A stretch of 64,000 nt of DNA from Brevundimonas sp. SL130 (GTDB taxonomy: Bacteria; Pseudomonadota; Alphaproteobacteria; Caulobacterales; Caulobacteraceae). The stretch's first letter is position 1. Each line of letters opens with the position of its first letter. Shown here in pieces: positions 50,696 through 58,981 of this stretch. The notes below the pieces were generated by a model. It ran no database searches. It saw only the letters and a list, made by a program, of their open reading frames with translations, and was not told where the DNA came from. Position numbers and translations under genes: made by a program. The DNA is taken from positions 806,001-870,000 of the forward strand of contig NZ_CP113064.1 in NCBI RefSeq assembly GCF_026625805.1, read 5' to 3'.

Positions 50696-51178
50696 TCAGG
50701 CTCTCGCTTTGAAGGGGTGGTGGTGGTCGTGGTTGAGGCGCGCGCGCAGCAGCTTCTCATAGTCTTCGGCGCCGGGCAGCAGGTCGGGGCGGTGTTCGCC
50801 CAGCTTGGACTCCATCCAGGCGCAGGCGTCCTCCGCCGTCTGGATCGCGCCCTCGATGTCCTCCAGCTGCTGTTTCAGCGTCTCGATCTGGGCGCGGTGA
50901 CGCCGCAGGGCCACCGCCATCTGGTGGACGTTGTGATCCTTGCGGTCATACAGGTCCAGCATCTCCTGGATTTCCTGCAAGGTGAAGCCGATGCGGCGGC
51001 CTCTCAGGATCAGTTTCAGCCGGGCGCGGTCGCGGGCGTCATAGACGCGCGTCTGACCCTTGCGGGCGGGCGTCAGCAAGCCCTTGTCCTCATAGAACCG
51101 GAGGGCGCGGGCCGTGGCGTCGAACTCGCGGCACAGCTGGCGGATGGAATAGGTGCGGTGATCGTCGGCGGTGGCCAT
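50696..51178 (-). CDS. MerR-family regulator (LiuR-like)
   Basis: A 160-residue protein with the MerR HTH (YSIRQLCREFDATARALRFYEDKGLLTP ... GQTRVYDARDRARLKLIL), a dimerisation coiled coil (~75-115) and a C-terminal His-rich end (HDHHHPFKARA). It lacks the usual metal-binding Cys set. Its place before an acyl-CoA dehydrogenase and the operator sequence fit LiuR-type regulators of branched-chain or fatty acid degradation. Confidence 0.9.
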   Translation of the reverse strand: MATADDHRTYSIRQLCREFDATARALRFYEDKGLLTPARKGQTRVYDARDRARLKLILRGRRIGFTLQEIQEMLDLYDRKDHNVHQMAVALRRHRAQIETLKQQLEDIEGAIQTAEDACAWMESKLGEHRPDLLPGAEDYEKLLRARLNHDHHHPFKARA

Positions 51179-51191
51179 GTGGGCACCATAA

Positions 51192-51233
51192 CTTTACGTG
51201 CGCGTAAAGGAAAGGCTTTACGTGCGCGTAAGG
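51192..51233. promoter_or_regulatory. Tandem MerR operators
   Basis: Two near-perfect palindromes CTTTACGTGCGCGTAAAG (51192-51209) and CTTTACGTGCGCGTAAGG (51216-51233) lie 13 bp upstream of the MerR start, spaced 24 bp centre to centre. The core TTTACGNNNNCGTAAA matches LiuR-type sites. Confidence 0.8.
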
Positions 51234-51260
51234 GTAAGCTTCGCCGAGTGCGCTTCAGGC

Positions 51261-51299
51261 AAAGAAAAGCCCGGAGCCTTGGGGGGAAGGACTCCGGGC
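51261..51299 (-). terminator. Terminator of the DoxX gene
   Basis: The stem GCCCGGAG/CTCCGGGC, followed on the minus strand by TTTTCTTT, lies ~105 bp after the DoxX stop. Confidence 0.75.
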
Positions 51300-51403
51300 G
51301 CGACGGCCGGGGCACGAGGGGGGAGAGGGTCCCGGCGATCGATCTTGGTGCGGCCCTGTCGTGAAAGGGTTAGGGGCGCGAAAGGGTTTGGGCCGCGAAA
51401 GGC

Positions 51404-51820
51404 TCAGGCCGTGCGGCGGCCCAGGAACACCGACAGGGTGAAGCCCAGCAGGACCAGGTTGACGACCGCCAGGCCGATATCCTGGCTCAGGGCGTGGATG
51501 ACCAGCATGATCGACTCCAGCACGACCAGTCCGGCGGAGGCGGTCAGAAGCAGGGGGCGGCCGACGCGCCAGGACACCAGGGGCGCCAGGACGCCGAGCG
51601 CCAGGACCAGCTCGACCATGCCCAGGCCGCGCACCATGTTCTCGGGCGCCATGGCGGGCCAGCCCATCAGGGTGATCAGATTGGTCATCGGCTCAGTCAG
51701 CTTGGCATAGCCGGCGGCGATGAAGAACATCGCGATCCAGCCCTGAAAGGTCCAGAGGGTGACGTTCTTGTACACGGCGCGCGTGCGGGACTGGGCGACG
51801 GGGAGGTGGGTGGTGGTCAT
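51404..51820 (-). CDS. DoxX-like membrane protein
   Basis: A 138-residue protein with four helices: GWIAMFFIAAGYAKLTEP, GLGMVELVLALGVLAPLVS, LLLTASAGLVVLESIMLVIHA and IGLAVVNLVLLGFTLSVFLG. The pattern is typical of DoxX/DoxD-like proteins, whose role is mostly unknown (some protect against oxidative stress). The start at 51820 precedes MTTTHLPVAQS. It is preceded by an unusual repeat array. Confidence 0.75.
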   Translation of the reverse strand: MTTTHLPVAQSRTRAVYKNVTLWTFQGWIAMFFIAAGYAKLTEPMTNLITLMGWPAMAPENMVRGLGMVELVLALGVLAPLVSWRVGRPLLLTASAGLVVLESIMLVIHALSQDIGLAVVNLVLLGFTLSVFLGRRTA

Positions 51821-51906
51821 CGGGGAGGGCCTGATTGGTAACAGTTGCGATATCGGATTGAGCGGCTCCGTTCGCAAGGGGGGATGTAGCGCCCCTTTTG
51901 CTGTTT

Positions 51907-51948
51907 GTCATCAGGCGATGACATCAATCGATGACATCAGTTGATGAC
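51907..51948. promoter_or_regulatory. Array of GATGACATCA-type repeats before DoxX
   Basis: GTCATCA, GATGACATCA (51917-51926), GATGACATCA (51930-51939) and TTGATGAC (51941-51948) are strung together with a 13-bp period. Each pair forms a palindrome. It lies ~90-130 bp upstream of the DoxX start and looks like a multi-site operator or promoter region. Confidence 0.55.
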
Positions 51949-52022
51949 TTTATGTTTCAAGGGGCGGCGCGATTGCCCCGATTCGCGCCGCTCCCGCAAC
52001 GGCCGGGATGAAATCCTGCGGA

Positions 52023-52244
52023 TCAGGCTTCGTCCGGCTGCGGCCCCGGCGTCTGGACGATCAGGTCGCCGGGCTGGCAGTCCAGCTCTCGGCACAGGGC
52101 GTCCAGGGTCGAAAAGCGGACGGCGCGGGCCTTGCCGGTCTTCAGGATGGACAGATTGGCCAGGGTCAGGCCGACACGGTCGGACAGTTCGGTCAGGGAC
52201 ATGCGGCGCTCGAGCAGCAACCGGTCCAGCTGGATCATGATCAT
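52023..52244 (-). CDS. Small XRE-family regulator
   Basis: A 73-residue protein that is one Cro/C1 HTH: QLDRLLLERRMSLTELSDRVGLTLANLSILKTGKARAVRFSTLDALCREL. This resembles YozG-type regulators found with DUF2975 proteins. It follows DUF2975 by 8 bp in the same operon and probably binds the TTATCGATAA sites upstream. Confidence 0.9.
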   Translation of the reverse strand: MIMIQLDRLLLERRMSLTELSDRVGLTLANLSILKTGKARAVRFSTLDALCRELDCQPGDLIVQTPGPQPDEA

Positions 52245-52252
52245 GGCGCGCC

Positions 52253-52780
52253 TCAGACCGTTGTCAGCTGTTCGTCGCGCATGGCCGCCCCCTGGCGGAA
52301 CACCTCGGCCAGGATGAAGACCACCAGTATGCCCAGCCAGGATCCGAGGTCGAACTTGTAGTCGATCGCGGACTGGCCGATGGCCTGGGGCGCGACGAAG
52401 ACCAGCATCAGGGCTGTCAGCTGGATGCCCAGCAGGCCGAAGCCGACGGCCTGGAGCCGTTTGACATTGGCCAACTCGAAGGCGTCGCCTTGGTTCACCG
52501 ACAGCAGGATCCGCCGCAGCCGGTTGATGATCCACCAGGTGAAGCCGCAGGCGAGGAACATGCCCAGAATGGTCAGGCGTTCGGGCAGACCCAGAACAGT
52601 GGTCGTGTCGTTCGGCGCATCCTTCAATCCGTCTATGAGGCCGGCGGCGAAGTCGGGCGAGACCAGGCTGAACAACAGCGCGCCGGCCGAAGCCACGGCC
52701 GCCAGCATGACGAACACATTCATAAAGCCCAGCAGCCACCGCAGCGCGCTGGCGGCCGAATATTTGCCTACGAGTTTCAT
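52253..52780 (-). CDS. DUF2975 membrane protein
   Basis: A 175-residue protein with four membrane helices (ALRWLLGFMNVFVMLAAVASAGALL, ILGMFLACGFTWWIINRL, LLGIQLTALMLVFVAPQ and WLGILVVFILAEVFRQGAAM) and the family end EVFRQGAAMRDEQLTTV. DUF2975 plus small XRE is a known two-gene pairing of unknown role. The start at 52780 is preferred to 52795. Confidence 0.88.
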   Translation of the reverse strand: MKLVGKYSAASALRWLLGFMNVFVMLAAVASAGALLFSLVSPDFAAGLIDGLKDAPNDTTTVLGLPERLTILGMFLACGFTWWIINRLRRILLSVNQGDAFELANVKRLQAVGFGLLGIQLTALMLVFVAPQAIGQSAIDYKFDLGSWLGILVVFILAEVFRQGAAMRDEQLTTV

Positions 52781-52824
52781 CCGATAGCCCTCCATCTGGG
52801 TCGCCCTCCGCGACGCCTTAGTGA

Positions 52825-52871
52825 CTATCGATATGGTCTTATCGATAAACGGGCAAGGTCATTATCGATAA
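52825..52871. promoter_or_regulatory. Repeated TTATCGATAA operators
   Basis: Perfect palindromes TTATCGATAA at 52839-52848 and 52862-52871, with a partial copy CTATCGATAT at 52825-52834. They precede the DUF2975-XRE operon by 45-90 bp. Self-repression by the XRE protein is inferred. Confidence 0.7.
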
Positions 52872-52899
52872 ACGAGATGAAGCTTTCGTAAGGTTCGGC

Positions 52900-54360
52900 T
52901 CAGGCGATGAAACCCCAGGCCGTGCGGGCGGCTTCCAGCCGGGCCAGCTTGGCGTAGAAGGGCGCCCAGTCGTCGCCGGCGTCGATGGCGGCCCAGATCG
53001 CCTCCACCTCGTCGATCAGCATCTCCTCGGGCTCGCGGGCGGCGAACATCGGGTGTTCCAGACGTTCGATCCGGTCCGGCTCGTGCTCCATCAGGGCGAA
53101 GCGGAAGGCGTCGAAGGCTTCGCCCTGGTACAGTTTGGCGCGCGGCCCCGACAGGGCGCGGGCCGAGGAGGCGAAGCCGCCGAACCAGTCGAAGAACAGC
53201 GGCTCCCACCGCAGGGCCTCACCGCCTTCGCGCAGCAGGGCCAGGGTCGCATCGACCAGTCTCTGGTCCGCCGCCTCGCCCAGGCTCAGCACGCCCAGCC
53301 GCATCAGGAAGGCCGCGCGCAGTTCGCGGATATAGGCGGGGCCGAAACTGTTCAGGGCGTCGGTCAGGGGCTCGGCCTCGGCGACCAGTTTCAGACAGCC
53401 GGCCAACTGGGTCAGGTTCCAGAACACCGCCTCGGGCTGGCGCGCAAAGGCGTAGAGGCCGTTCTGGTCGAAATAGGCGGCGGTGAAGGCCGGGTCGTAT
53501 TCGGGCAGGAAGCGCCAGGGGCCATAGTCGAAACTCTCGCCCGTGACGTTCAGATTGTCGGTGTTCAGCACCCCGTGAACAAAGCCCGCCGCAATCCAGC
53601 GCGCCGTCAGTTTCGCCGAGACCTCGACGATGGCGCGCAGCAGGCCGGGCGCGTCCCCGGCGGCGACCGTCGGGTGATACAGGCTGCGGACGTGTTCGAT
53701 CAGCGCCTCGATCTGATCCACGCGGCCCAGATAGGCCGCGCGTTGGAAGGTCCCGAACCGGATGTGGCTGTGCGACAGGCGAACCAGCACGGCCGAACGG
53801 GTCGGCGACGGCTCGTCTCCGCGCTCCAGCGCCTCGCCGGTTTCGATCAGGGAGAAGGCGCGGCTGGTGGGCACGCCCTGGGCTTCCAGCATGGACGCCG
53901 CCAGCACCTCCCGCACCCCGCCCTTCAGCGTCAGCCGCCCGTCGCCGCTGCGCGACCAGGGCGTCGTGCCGGACCCCTTGGTGCCCAAATCAAGCAACCG
54001 GCCTGAGGGCTGTCCTTGCCTATCGCCGCGCTCGCGGAGCGCGGCTGCTTGAGGCGTTTCGCGCATCTGCGCCGCCAGAAAACCCCGCCCGTCGCCCAGG
54101 TCAGGATTGTAATGGCGAAACTGGTGGCCGTGATAGCGCATGGCCAGCGGGCCGGGCTGACCCGGCAGGGGCGCGAACCGGCCGAAGGCGGCGATCCATT
54201 CGGCGTCGCTCAGGCTTTCCAGACCGACTTCGGCCGCCGCACGATCATTGCGGAACCGTAGCAGCGTCTGTGGGAATTCCGCTGCGGCGACGGCGTCGGC
54301 GAAGTCCGGTCCCAGATCGAAGACGCGCGGTTCGGGGCGGTAGGCGGGGGAGGGGGGCAT
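52900..54360 (-). CDS. selO: SelO protein adenylyltransferase (YdiU)
   Basis: A pseudokinase-fold enzyme that transfers AMP to protein Ser/Thr/Tyr. The 486-residue protein has YHGHQFRHYNPDLGDGRG, LDLGTKGSGTTPWSRSGDGRLTLKGGVREVLAASML, and the catalytic region GFVHGVLNTDNLNVTGESFDYGPWRFL (metal-binding Asn and Asp). A short Arg/Gln-rich insertion (RETPQAAALRERGDRQGQPS) interrupts the usual LAAQ-LLDLGTKG stretch. The start at 54360 gives a length typical of SelO; 54459 is possible. Confidence 0.92.
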   Translation of the reverse strand: MPPSPAYRPEPRVFDLGPDFADAVAAAEFPQTLLRFRNDRAAAEVGLESLSDAEWIAAFGRFAPLPGQPGPLAMRYHGHQFRHYNPDLGDGRGFLAAQMRETPQAAALRERGDRQGQPSGRLLDLGTKGSGTTPWSRSGDGRLTLKGGVREVLAASMLEAQGVPTSRAFSLIETGEALERGDEPSPTRSAVLVRLSHSHIRFGTFQRAAYLGRVDQIEALIEHVRSLYHPTVAAGDAPGLLRAIVEVSAKLTARWIAAGFVHGVLNTDNLNVTGESFDYGPWRFLPEYDPAFTAAYFDQNGLYAFARQPEAVFWNLTQLAGCLKLVAEAEPLTDALNSFGPAYIRELRAAFLMRLGVLSLGEAADQRLVDATLALLREGGEALRWEPLFFDWFGGFASSARALSGPRAKLYQGEAFDAFRFALMEHEPDRIERLEHPMFAAREPEEMLIDEVEAIWAAIDAGDDWAPFYAKLARLEAARTAWGFIA

Positions 54361-54574
54361 GGGGGCTAGGTGCGACGGCCGCCTCTGTTGCGCAAGCCGC
54401 ATATGGTCCCGGTTTTGGTTGAACCTCTCGCCCACCCCCGTATTATCCACCTTAGCCATCAGGTCGCTCCGTGCGGCCAGGCCGGCGTCGCCTCCCAGAG
54501 AGATGACGAATCCGGTCCGACGCCCGTCGATAACCTGGCGTCACGACAGCTCATCCTTTTGATCGGAGGCCGCC

Positions 54575-55783
54575 GTGGCGCGCAAATTTACTCTCGACTT
54601 CCTCAAGACCGAGGCCGCATCCGGCTCGGCCCTGGCCCTGGCGGCCATCGCCGCCGTCATCGTCGCCAACTCGCCTTGGTCGGCGGACTATTTCGCCTGG
54701 CTGAAGAGCGAGCACGTGCTTCAGCTCGGCCCGATTCGGCTGGAGGAGACGATCTCCGACTGGATCAAGGAAGGCCTGATGGCGATCTTCTTCCTCGTCG
54801 TGGGGCTGGAGATCAAATACGAGATCGTGCGCGGCGAGCTCAGTGATCCGCGCAAGCTGACGACCCCGGTGCTGGCGGCTCTGGGCGGCATGGCTGGGCC
54901 TGCGGCTGTCTATCTGCTGCTGTCGGGGACCATGGGGGCGCCGCACGCCGGCTGGCCCATTCCCCTGGCCACCGACATCGCCTTCGCCCTGGCCATCTTC
55001 GGTTTCGTCGGCAAGGGACTGCCGTCGTCGCTGCGGGTCTTCCTGCTGACCCTGGCCATCGTCGACGACCTGGGCGCCATCGCCCTGATCGCGGTGCTGT
55101 TCAGCGAGGGCGCCAACTGGACGCCGCTGTTCTGGGCGCTAGGCCTGATCGTCGTCGGGGGCCTGGCTGCGCGCCTGGTTCGCGTCCCGACGCCCTTCTG
55201 GGTGATCGGTTTCGCGGCCGTCTGGTATCTGACGGTTCTGTCGGGGCTCAGCACCTCCCTGACCGCCGTGGCCTTCGCCATGATCGTGCCGATCAAGGCC
55301 CGCAAGGAGGACCGCCAGAGCCCGCTGAAGGAGGCGATCCACGACCTGCATCCGTGGAACGCCTATCTGGTCCTGCCGCTGTTCGCCTTCGCCAAGGCCG
55401 GGGTCTCCTTCGCCGGTCTGACGATGGAGCAGGCGTTCGCGCCCCTGGTCATCGCCATCGCCCTGGGCCTGTTCTTCGGCAAGCAGATCGGCGTCTTCGG
55501 CGCCGCCTGGCTGGCTTCGGCGCTCAAGATCGGCGCCCGCCCGACCGACGCCAGCTGGCTTCAGGTCTATGGCGTTTCTCTGCTGTGCGGCGTGGGTTTC
55601 ACCATGAGCCTGTTCATCGGCGTCCTGGCCTTCCCCGGCGCCGTGGATTCGCCCGAACAGATCGAGGTCAAGCTGGGCGTCATCGGCGGCTCGATTCTGT
55701 CCGCTGTCGCGGCGGCGATCGTTCTGGGGTTTGCCGGACCAGGCAAGGCTCGGTCTGCGCACGGTGTCGTCGGGGGCGAATAG
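54575..55783 (+). CDS. nhaA: Na+/H+ antiporter NhaA
   Basis: A pH- and sodium-homeostasis antiporter with ~12 helices in 402 residues. The ion-binding pair is in ATDIAFALAIFGFVG and LTLAIVDDLGAIALIAVLFS (two adjacent Asp, as Asp163/Asp164 in E. coli). It also has FFLVVGLEIKYEIVRGELSDPRK and HPWNAYLVLPLFAFAKAGV. GTTTTGATCGGAGG precedes the start. It is divergent from selO. Confidence 0.96.
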   Translation: MARKFTLDFLKTEAASGSALALAAIAAVIVANSPWSADYFAWLKSEHVLQLGPIRLEETISDWIKEGLMAIFFLVVGLEIKYEIVRGELSDPRKLTTPVLAALGGMAGPAAVYLLLSGTMGAPHAGWPIPLATDIAFALAIFGFVGKGLPSSLRVFLLTLAIVDDLGAIALIAVLFSEGANWTPLFWALGLIVVGGLAARLVRVPTPFWVIGFAAVWYLTVLSGLSTSLTAVAFAMIVPIKARKEDRQSPLKEAIHDLHPWNAYLVLPLFAFAKAGVSFAGLTMEQAFAPLVIAIALGLFFGKQIGVFGAAWLASALKIGARPTDASWLQVYGVSLLCGVGFTMSLFIGVLAFPGAVDSPEQIEVKLGVIGGSILSAVAAAIVLGFAGPGKARSAHGVVGGE

Positions 55784-56044
55784 CCCCCGATATCGGGTCG
55801 GAGCAGGCAATCTCCGTGTAATTACTGACGTTACGTCAGCATTTTATGTCTCATCCTTGTCACAGGAAGGTCCAACTGCGGCGAAAAATCGTCGCGGGTA
55901 ACAACGCTCGCTTGTACGCCGAGGCGAAGCGGGCTTAGCCTCTGCCGTATTGAGCGCGTCTCCACGTAGAGGCGGGCCGAATGGGAACTAGGAAACGCTG
56001 CGGTCGCTCCGCGCGACCGGGCTTCAGAGCCGGGAGGACGCTTC
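55784..56044. other. Intergenic region before the TonB receptor
   Basis: No gene is seen. The stop of nhaA lies in a hairpin CGGGGGC/GCCCCCG (55771-55789), and CCCGATATCGGG follows (55786-55797). A perfect 15-bp palindrome CTGACGTTACGTCAG lies at 55825-55839. GGGAGGA at 56032-56038 is the ribosome binding site of the next gene. Confidence 0.55.
55825..55839. promoter_or_regulatory. Palindrome upstream of the TonB receptor
   Basis: CTGACGTTACGTCAG, a perfect inverted repeat about 205 bp before the receptor start. It may be an operator; the protein that binds it is unknown. Confidence 0.45.
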
Positions 56045-58693
56045 GTGCGCCACACTAACCGCTATCTCAGGACCACCGTGTCCGCCGCCGTCGTCGGCGT
56101 CGCCGTCTTCGGCTTCGTCGGGGGCTTCGCCGGAATGGCCGCCGCCCAGGAAGCGCCGACCACCATCGACGACATCATCGTCACCGCCCAGAAACGCGAA
56201 CAGAGCCTGCAGGACGTGCCGATCGTGGTCACGACCCTGTCGCAGGAAATCCTCGACGGCGCCGGGGTCCAGGACATCAAGGATCTGCAGATCCTGACGC
56301 CCGGCATGACCGTCACCTCGACCCAGTCCGAAGCCTCGACCACGGTCCGCATCCGCGGCGCCGGCACGGTCGGCGACAACCCCGGCCTGGAATCCTCGGT
56401 CGGCGTGGTGATCGACGGCGTCTATCGCTCGCGCAATTCGGTCGGCTTCGGCGATCTGGGCGAACTGAGCCGCATCGAGGTGCTGAAGGGCCCGCAGGGC
56501 ACCCTGTTCGGCAAAAACACCTCCGCCGGTGTCATCAACATCATCACCGAACGCCCGTCGTTCAATCCGTCGGTCTCGGCCGAACTGACCGCCGGCAACT
56601 ACGGCGCCATGGGCGGCTCGGTCTCGGCGACCGGCCCGCTCAGCGACATGATCGCCGGCCGCATCTTCGTGGCGCACCGCGAGCGTGACGGCTTCTACAA
56701 CGTCAACCTCGGCGACGGCCCCCGCACCCTGACCGAGGACAATACCCAGGACTACTGGACCGGCCGCGGCCAGCTGCTGATCTTGCCCAGCGACGAGGTG
56801 TCGATCCGCCTGATCGCCGACTACACCAAGCGCGAGGAATACTGCTGCTCGGCGGTCCAGACCCGCGTCGGCCCGACCCAGGCCTTCATCGCCGCCCTGA
56901 CCGCGCCGAACGGTTCCGGCCAGGCCGCGCCCGTCGCCGGCTTCGGCACGGTGCCCTTCAGCCGCACCGCCTATTCCAACCGCGAGACCCCTCAAGAGAT
57001 CGAGGACATGGGCCTGTCGGCGGAAGCCACCATCGACCTGCCCAGCCTGAACGCCACCCTGACGTCCCAGACCTCGTGGCGCGACTGGTCGTTCCAGCAG
57101 GGGATGGACCTGGACTATACGGGCGCCGACATCCTCTATCGCGCCAACGACGGCTCGAACGGCTATGGCGTCGACAACCTGACCCAGGAATTCCGGCTGG
57201 CCGGCACGACCGACAAGTTCGACTGGCTGGTCGGCCTGTTCGCCACCAAGGAAGGCGTCTATCGCGACGACTCCTATTCCTATGGCGCGGATTACAACGG
57301 CTTCGCCTCCTTCCTGCTGACGGCGTCCCTGCCGGCTTCGGTCGGTGGCCCGAGCCCGAGCCGACTGGGCTGCTTCACCAATCCGCAGGGCTTCCTGGTC
57401 ACCGCCGCCGCTCCCAACACGCCGCTTTGCGTCGTGGGCGCCGTGGCGCCCAGCGCGAGCGCGCCTCTGTTCTCGGCCGGCAAGGCCTATGAAGACCACT
57501 ATTCCCAGAAGTCCGAGTCGGTCGCCGTCTTCACCAACAACACCTACCGTGTGACCGAGGCTTTCGACATCAATCTGGGCCTGCGCTACACCTATGACAG
57601 CAAGCGGCTGCTGGGCTTGCAGGACAATCTGGGGACCAATGGCGCGGCCTGCGGCGGCGCTCTGGCTAACCAGAGCTCGGCCAACCGCGCCGTGTCGCTG
57701 ATCCCCGGAACCGTGAACGTCGGCACCCCGGCGGCCGCAGTGGGCCTGCTCTGCCTGCCCTGGTCGAACCCGCTCTACGACAATCGCCGGATCCAGGAGA
57801 AGTTCAGCGACACGGACATCAGCGGCACCATCAAGGCGTCGTACCGGATCAACCCGTCCATCATGGGCTATGTCTCCTACGCCCGCGGCTACAAGGGCGC
57901 CGGCTATAATATGGACCGGGTGCAGACGGGGGTGACGCCCGACGCCTCGCTGTTCTTCGACGCCGAGACGGTGGACAGCTACGAAGCCGGGGTGAAGACG
58001 ACCCTGTTCGACCGCACCATGCTGTTGAACCTCACCTACTTCGATCAGAAGTTCGAGAACTTCCAGCTCAACACCTTCCTCGGCACCGCCTTCGTGGTGG
58101 AGTCGATCCCCGAACTGACCTCGCGCGGCGTCGACGCCGACATGGTCTGGTTCACCCCGGTCGAGGGCCTGTCGTTCCAGGGCGGCGTCACCTACACCGA
58201 CGCCAAATACGGCGACTTCACCGCCGCCGACCTGTCGAACGCCGCGCGCTTCCCGCAACTGTCCCTGTTGCCGGGCGCCCGCGCCTCGTTCGCTCCGGAA
58301 TGGTCGCTGACCGGCGCCCTGGCCTTCGACCGCTCGCTGGGCGGCGGCCTGCGCGGCGGCTTCAACCTGTCGGCCAAATATTCGACCGACTACAACACCG
58401 GTTCGGACCTGCTGCCGTACAAGGACCAAGAGGCCTTCACCGTCGTCAACGGCCGCATCACCATCGGTTCGGAAGACGAGCGCTGGACCGTCGACATCTG
58501 GGGCCAGAACCTGCTGCAGGAAGAATACACCCAGGTGGCCTTCGCCGCCCCGCTACAGGGCACGGCCTTCACCAATACGACGACGCCCCAGGCGAATGGC
58601 ACCTACTATAATATCGCCACCGACACCGCGACCTACAACGCCTACCTGGGCGCGCCGCGCACCTGGGGCGCGACGCTGAAGGTCAAATACTGA
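56045..58693 (+). CDS. TonB-dependent receptor
   Basis: An 882-residue outer-membrane receptor. GTG start with GGGAGGA 6 bp upstream. A signal peptide (~1-35, ending MAAAQE) is followed by the TonB-box-like IDDIIVTAQKREQSLQDVPI and a plug domain (IEVLKGPQGTLFGKNTSAGVIN). The barrel has many YxxN-type strands and ends in aromatic WGATLKVKY, typical of barrel termini. The ligand is unknown; the adjacent sugar transporter suggests carbohydrate uptake. Confidence 0.94.
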   Translation: MRHTNRYLRTTVSAAVVGVAVFGFVGGFAGMAAAQEAPTTIDDIIVTAQKREQSLQDVPIVVTTLSQEILDGAGVQDIKDLQILTPGMTVTSTQSEASTTVRIRGAGTVGDNPGLESSVGVVIDGVYRSRNSVGFGDLGELSRIEVLKGPQGTLFGKNTSAGVINIITERPSFNPSVSAELTAGNYGAMGGSVSATGPLSDMIAGRIFVAHRERDGFYNVNLGDGPRTLTEDNTQDYWTGRGQLLILPSDEVSIRLIADYTKREEYCCSAVQTRVGPTQAFIAALTAPNGSGQAAPVAGFGTVPFSRTAYSNRETPQEIEDMGLSAEATIDLPSLNATLTSQTSWRDWSFQQGMDLDYTGADILYRANDGSNGYGVDNLTQEFRLAGTTDKFDWLVGLFATKEGVYRDDSYSYGADYNGFASFLLTASLPASVGGPSPSRLGCFTNPQGFLVTAAAPNTPLCVVGAVAPSASAPLFSAGKAYEDHYSQKSESVAVFTNNTYRVTEAFDINLGLRYTYDSKRLLGLQDNLGTNGAACGGALANQSSANRAVSLIPGTVNVGTPAAAVGLLCLPWSNPLYDNRRIQEKFSDTDISGTIKASYRINPSIMGYVSYARGYKGAGYNMDRVQTGVTPDASLFFDAETVDSYEAGVKTTLFDRTMLLNLTYFDQKFENFQLNTFLGTAFVVESIPELTSRGVDADMVWFTPVEGLSFQGGVTYTDAKYGDFTAADLSNAARFPQLSLLPGARASFAPEWSLTGALAFDRSLGGGLRGGFNLSAKYSTDYNTGSDLLPYKDQEAFTVVNGRITIGSEDERWTVDIWGQNLLQEEYTQVAFAAPLQGTAFTNTTTPQANGTYYNIATDTATYNAYLGAPRTWGATLKVKY

Positions 58694-58981
58694 TCGTCCA
58701 GCCGCCCGGCCGTAAGGCCTAAAAGGTGGAACGACGAAGGGCCGACCGGGCGACCGGCCGGCCCTTTTTCTGTTCTTCGGATTGGCGAGTGTGGCGGGGG
58801 ACGCCGAGAAACAGGCGCTTGCCAGCAGGAACACGAAGGCGGCGGCTCATGTCCTGCGCCAAAGTTTGGTTACAGTCGGCGTTTTTCCGCTGGACGGCGT
58901 GCGCCGGATGACCGAACCAAGGCGACCAGAACCGCGCGGGGAAAGCGCGGCCGTTCCTAGTTTCGTTCGCAAGGGGGAATC
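58694..58981. other. Intergenic region between receptor and transporter
   Basis: It holds the terminator at 58738-58767 and then ~215 bp without a gene. CGCAAGGGGGA at ~58970 may be the ribosome binding site of the transporter. Confidence 0.5.
58738..58767 (+). terminator. Terminator of the TonB receptor gene
   Basis: A GC-rich stem AGGGCCGACCGG/CCGGCCGGCCCT ending in TTTTT, 45 bp after the stop. Confidence 0.85.

Noticed and set aside
51907..51948. A CRISPR or tandem-repeat minisatellite
   Set aside because: Units are only 10-13 bp and palindromic; an operator array fits better.
56024..58429. An 801-codon frame antisense to the TonB receptor
   Set aside because: The composition is typical of a shadow frame (Gly/Arg/Val/Asp-rich) with no domain; the receptor on the other strand is certain.
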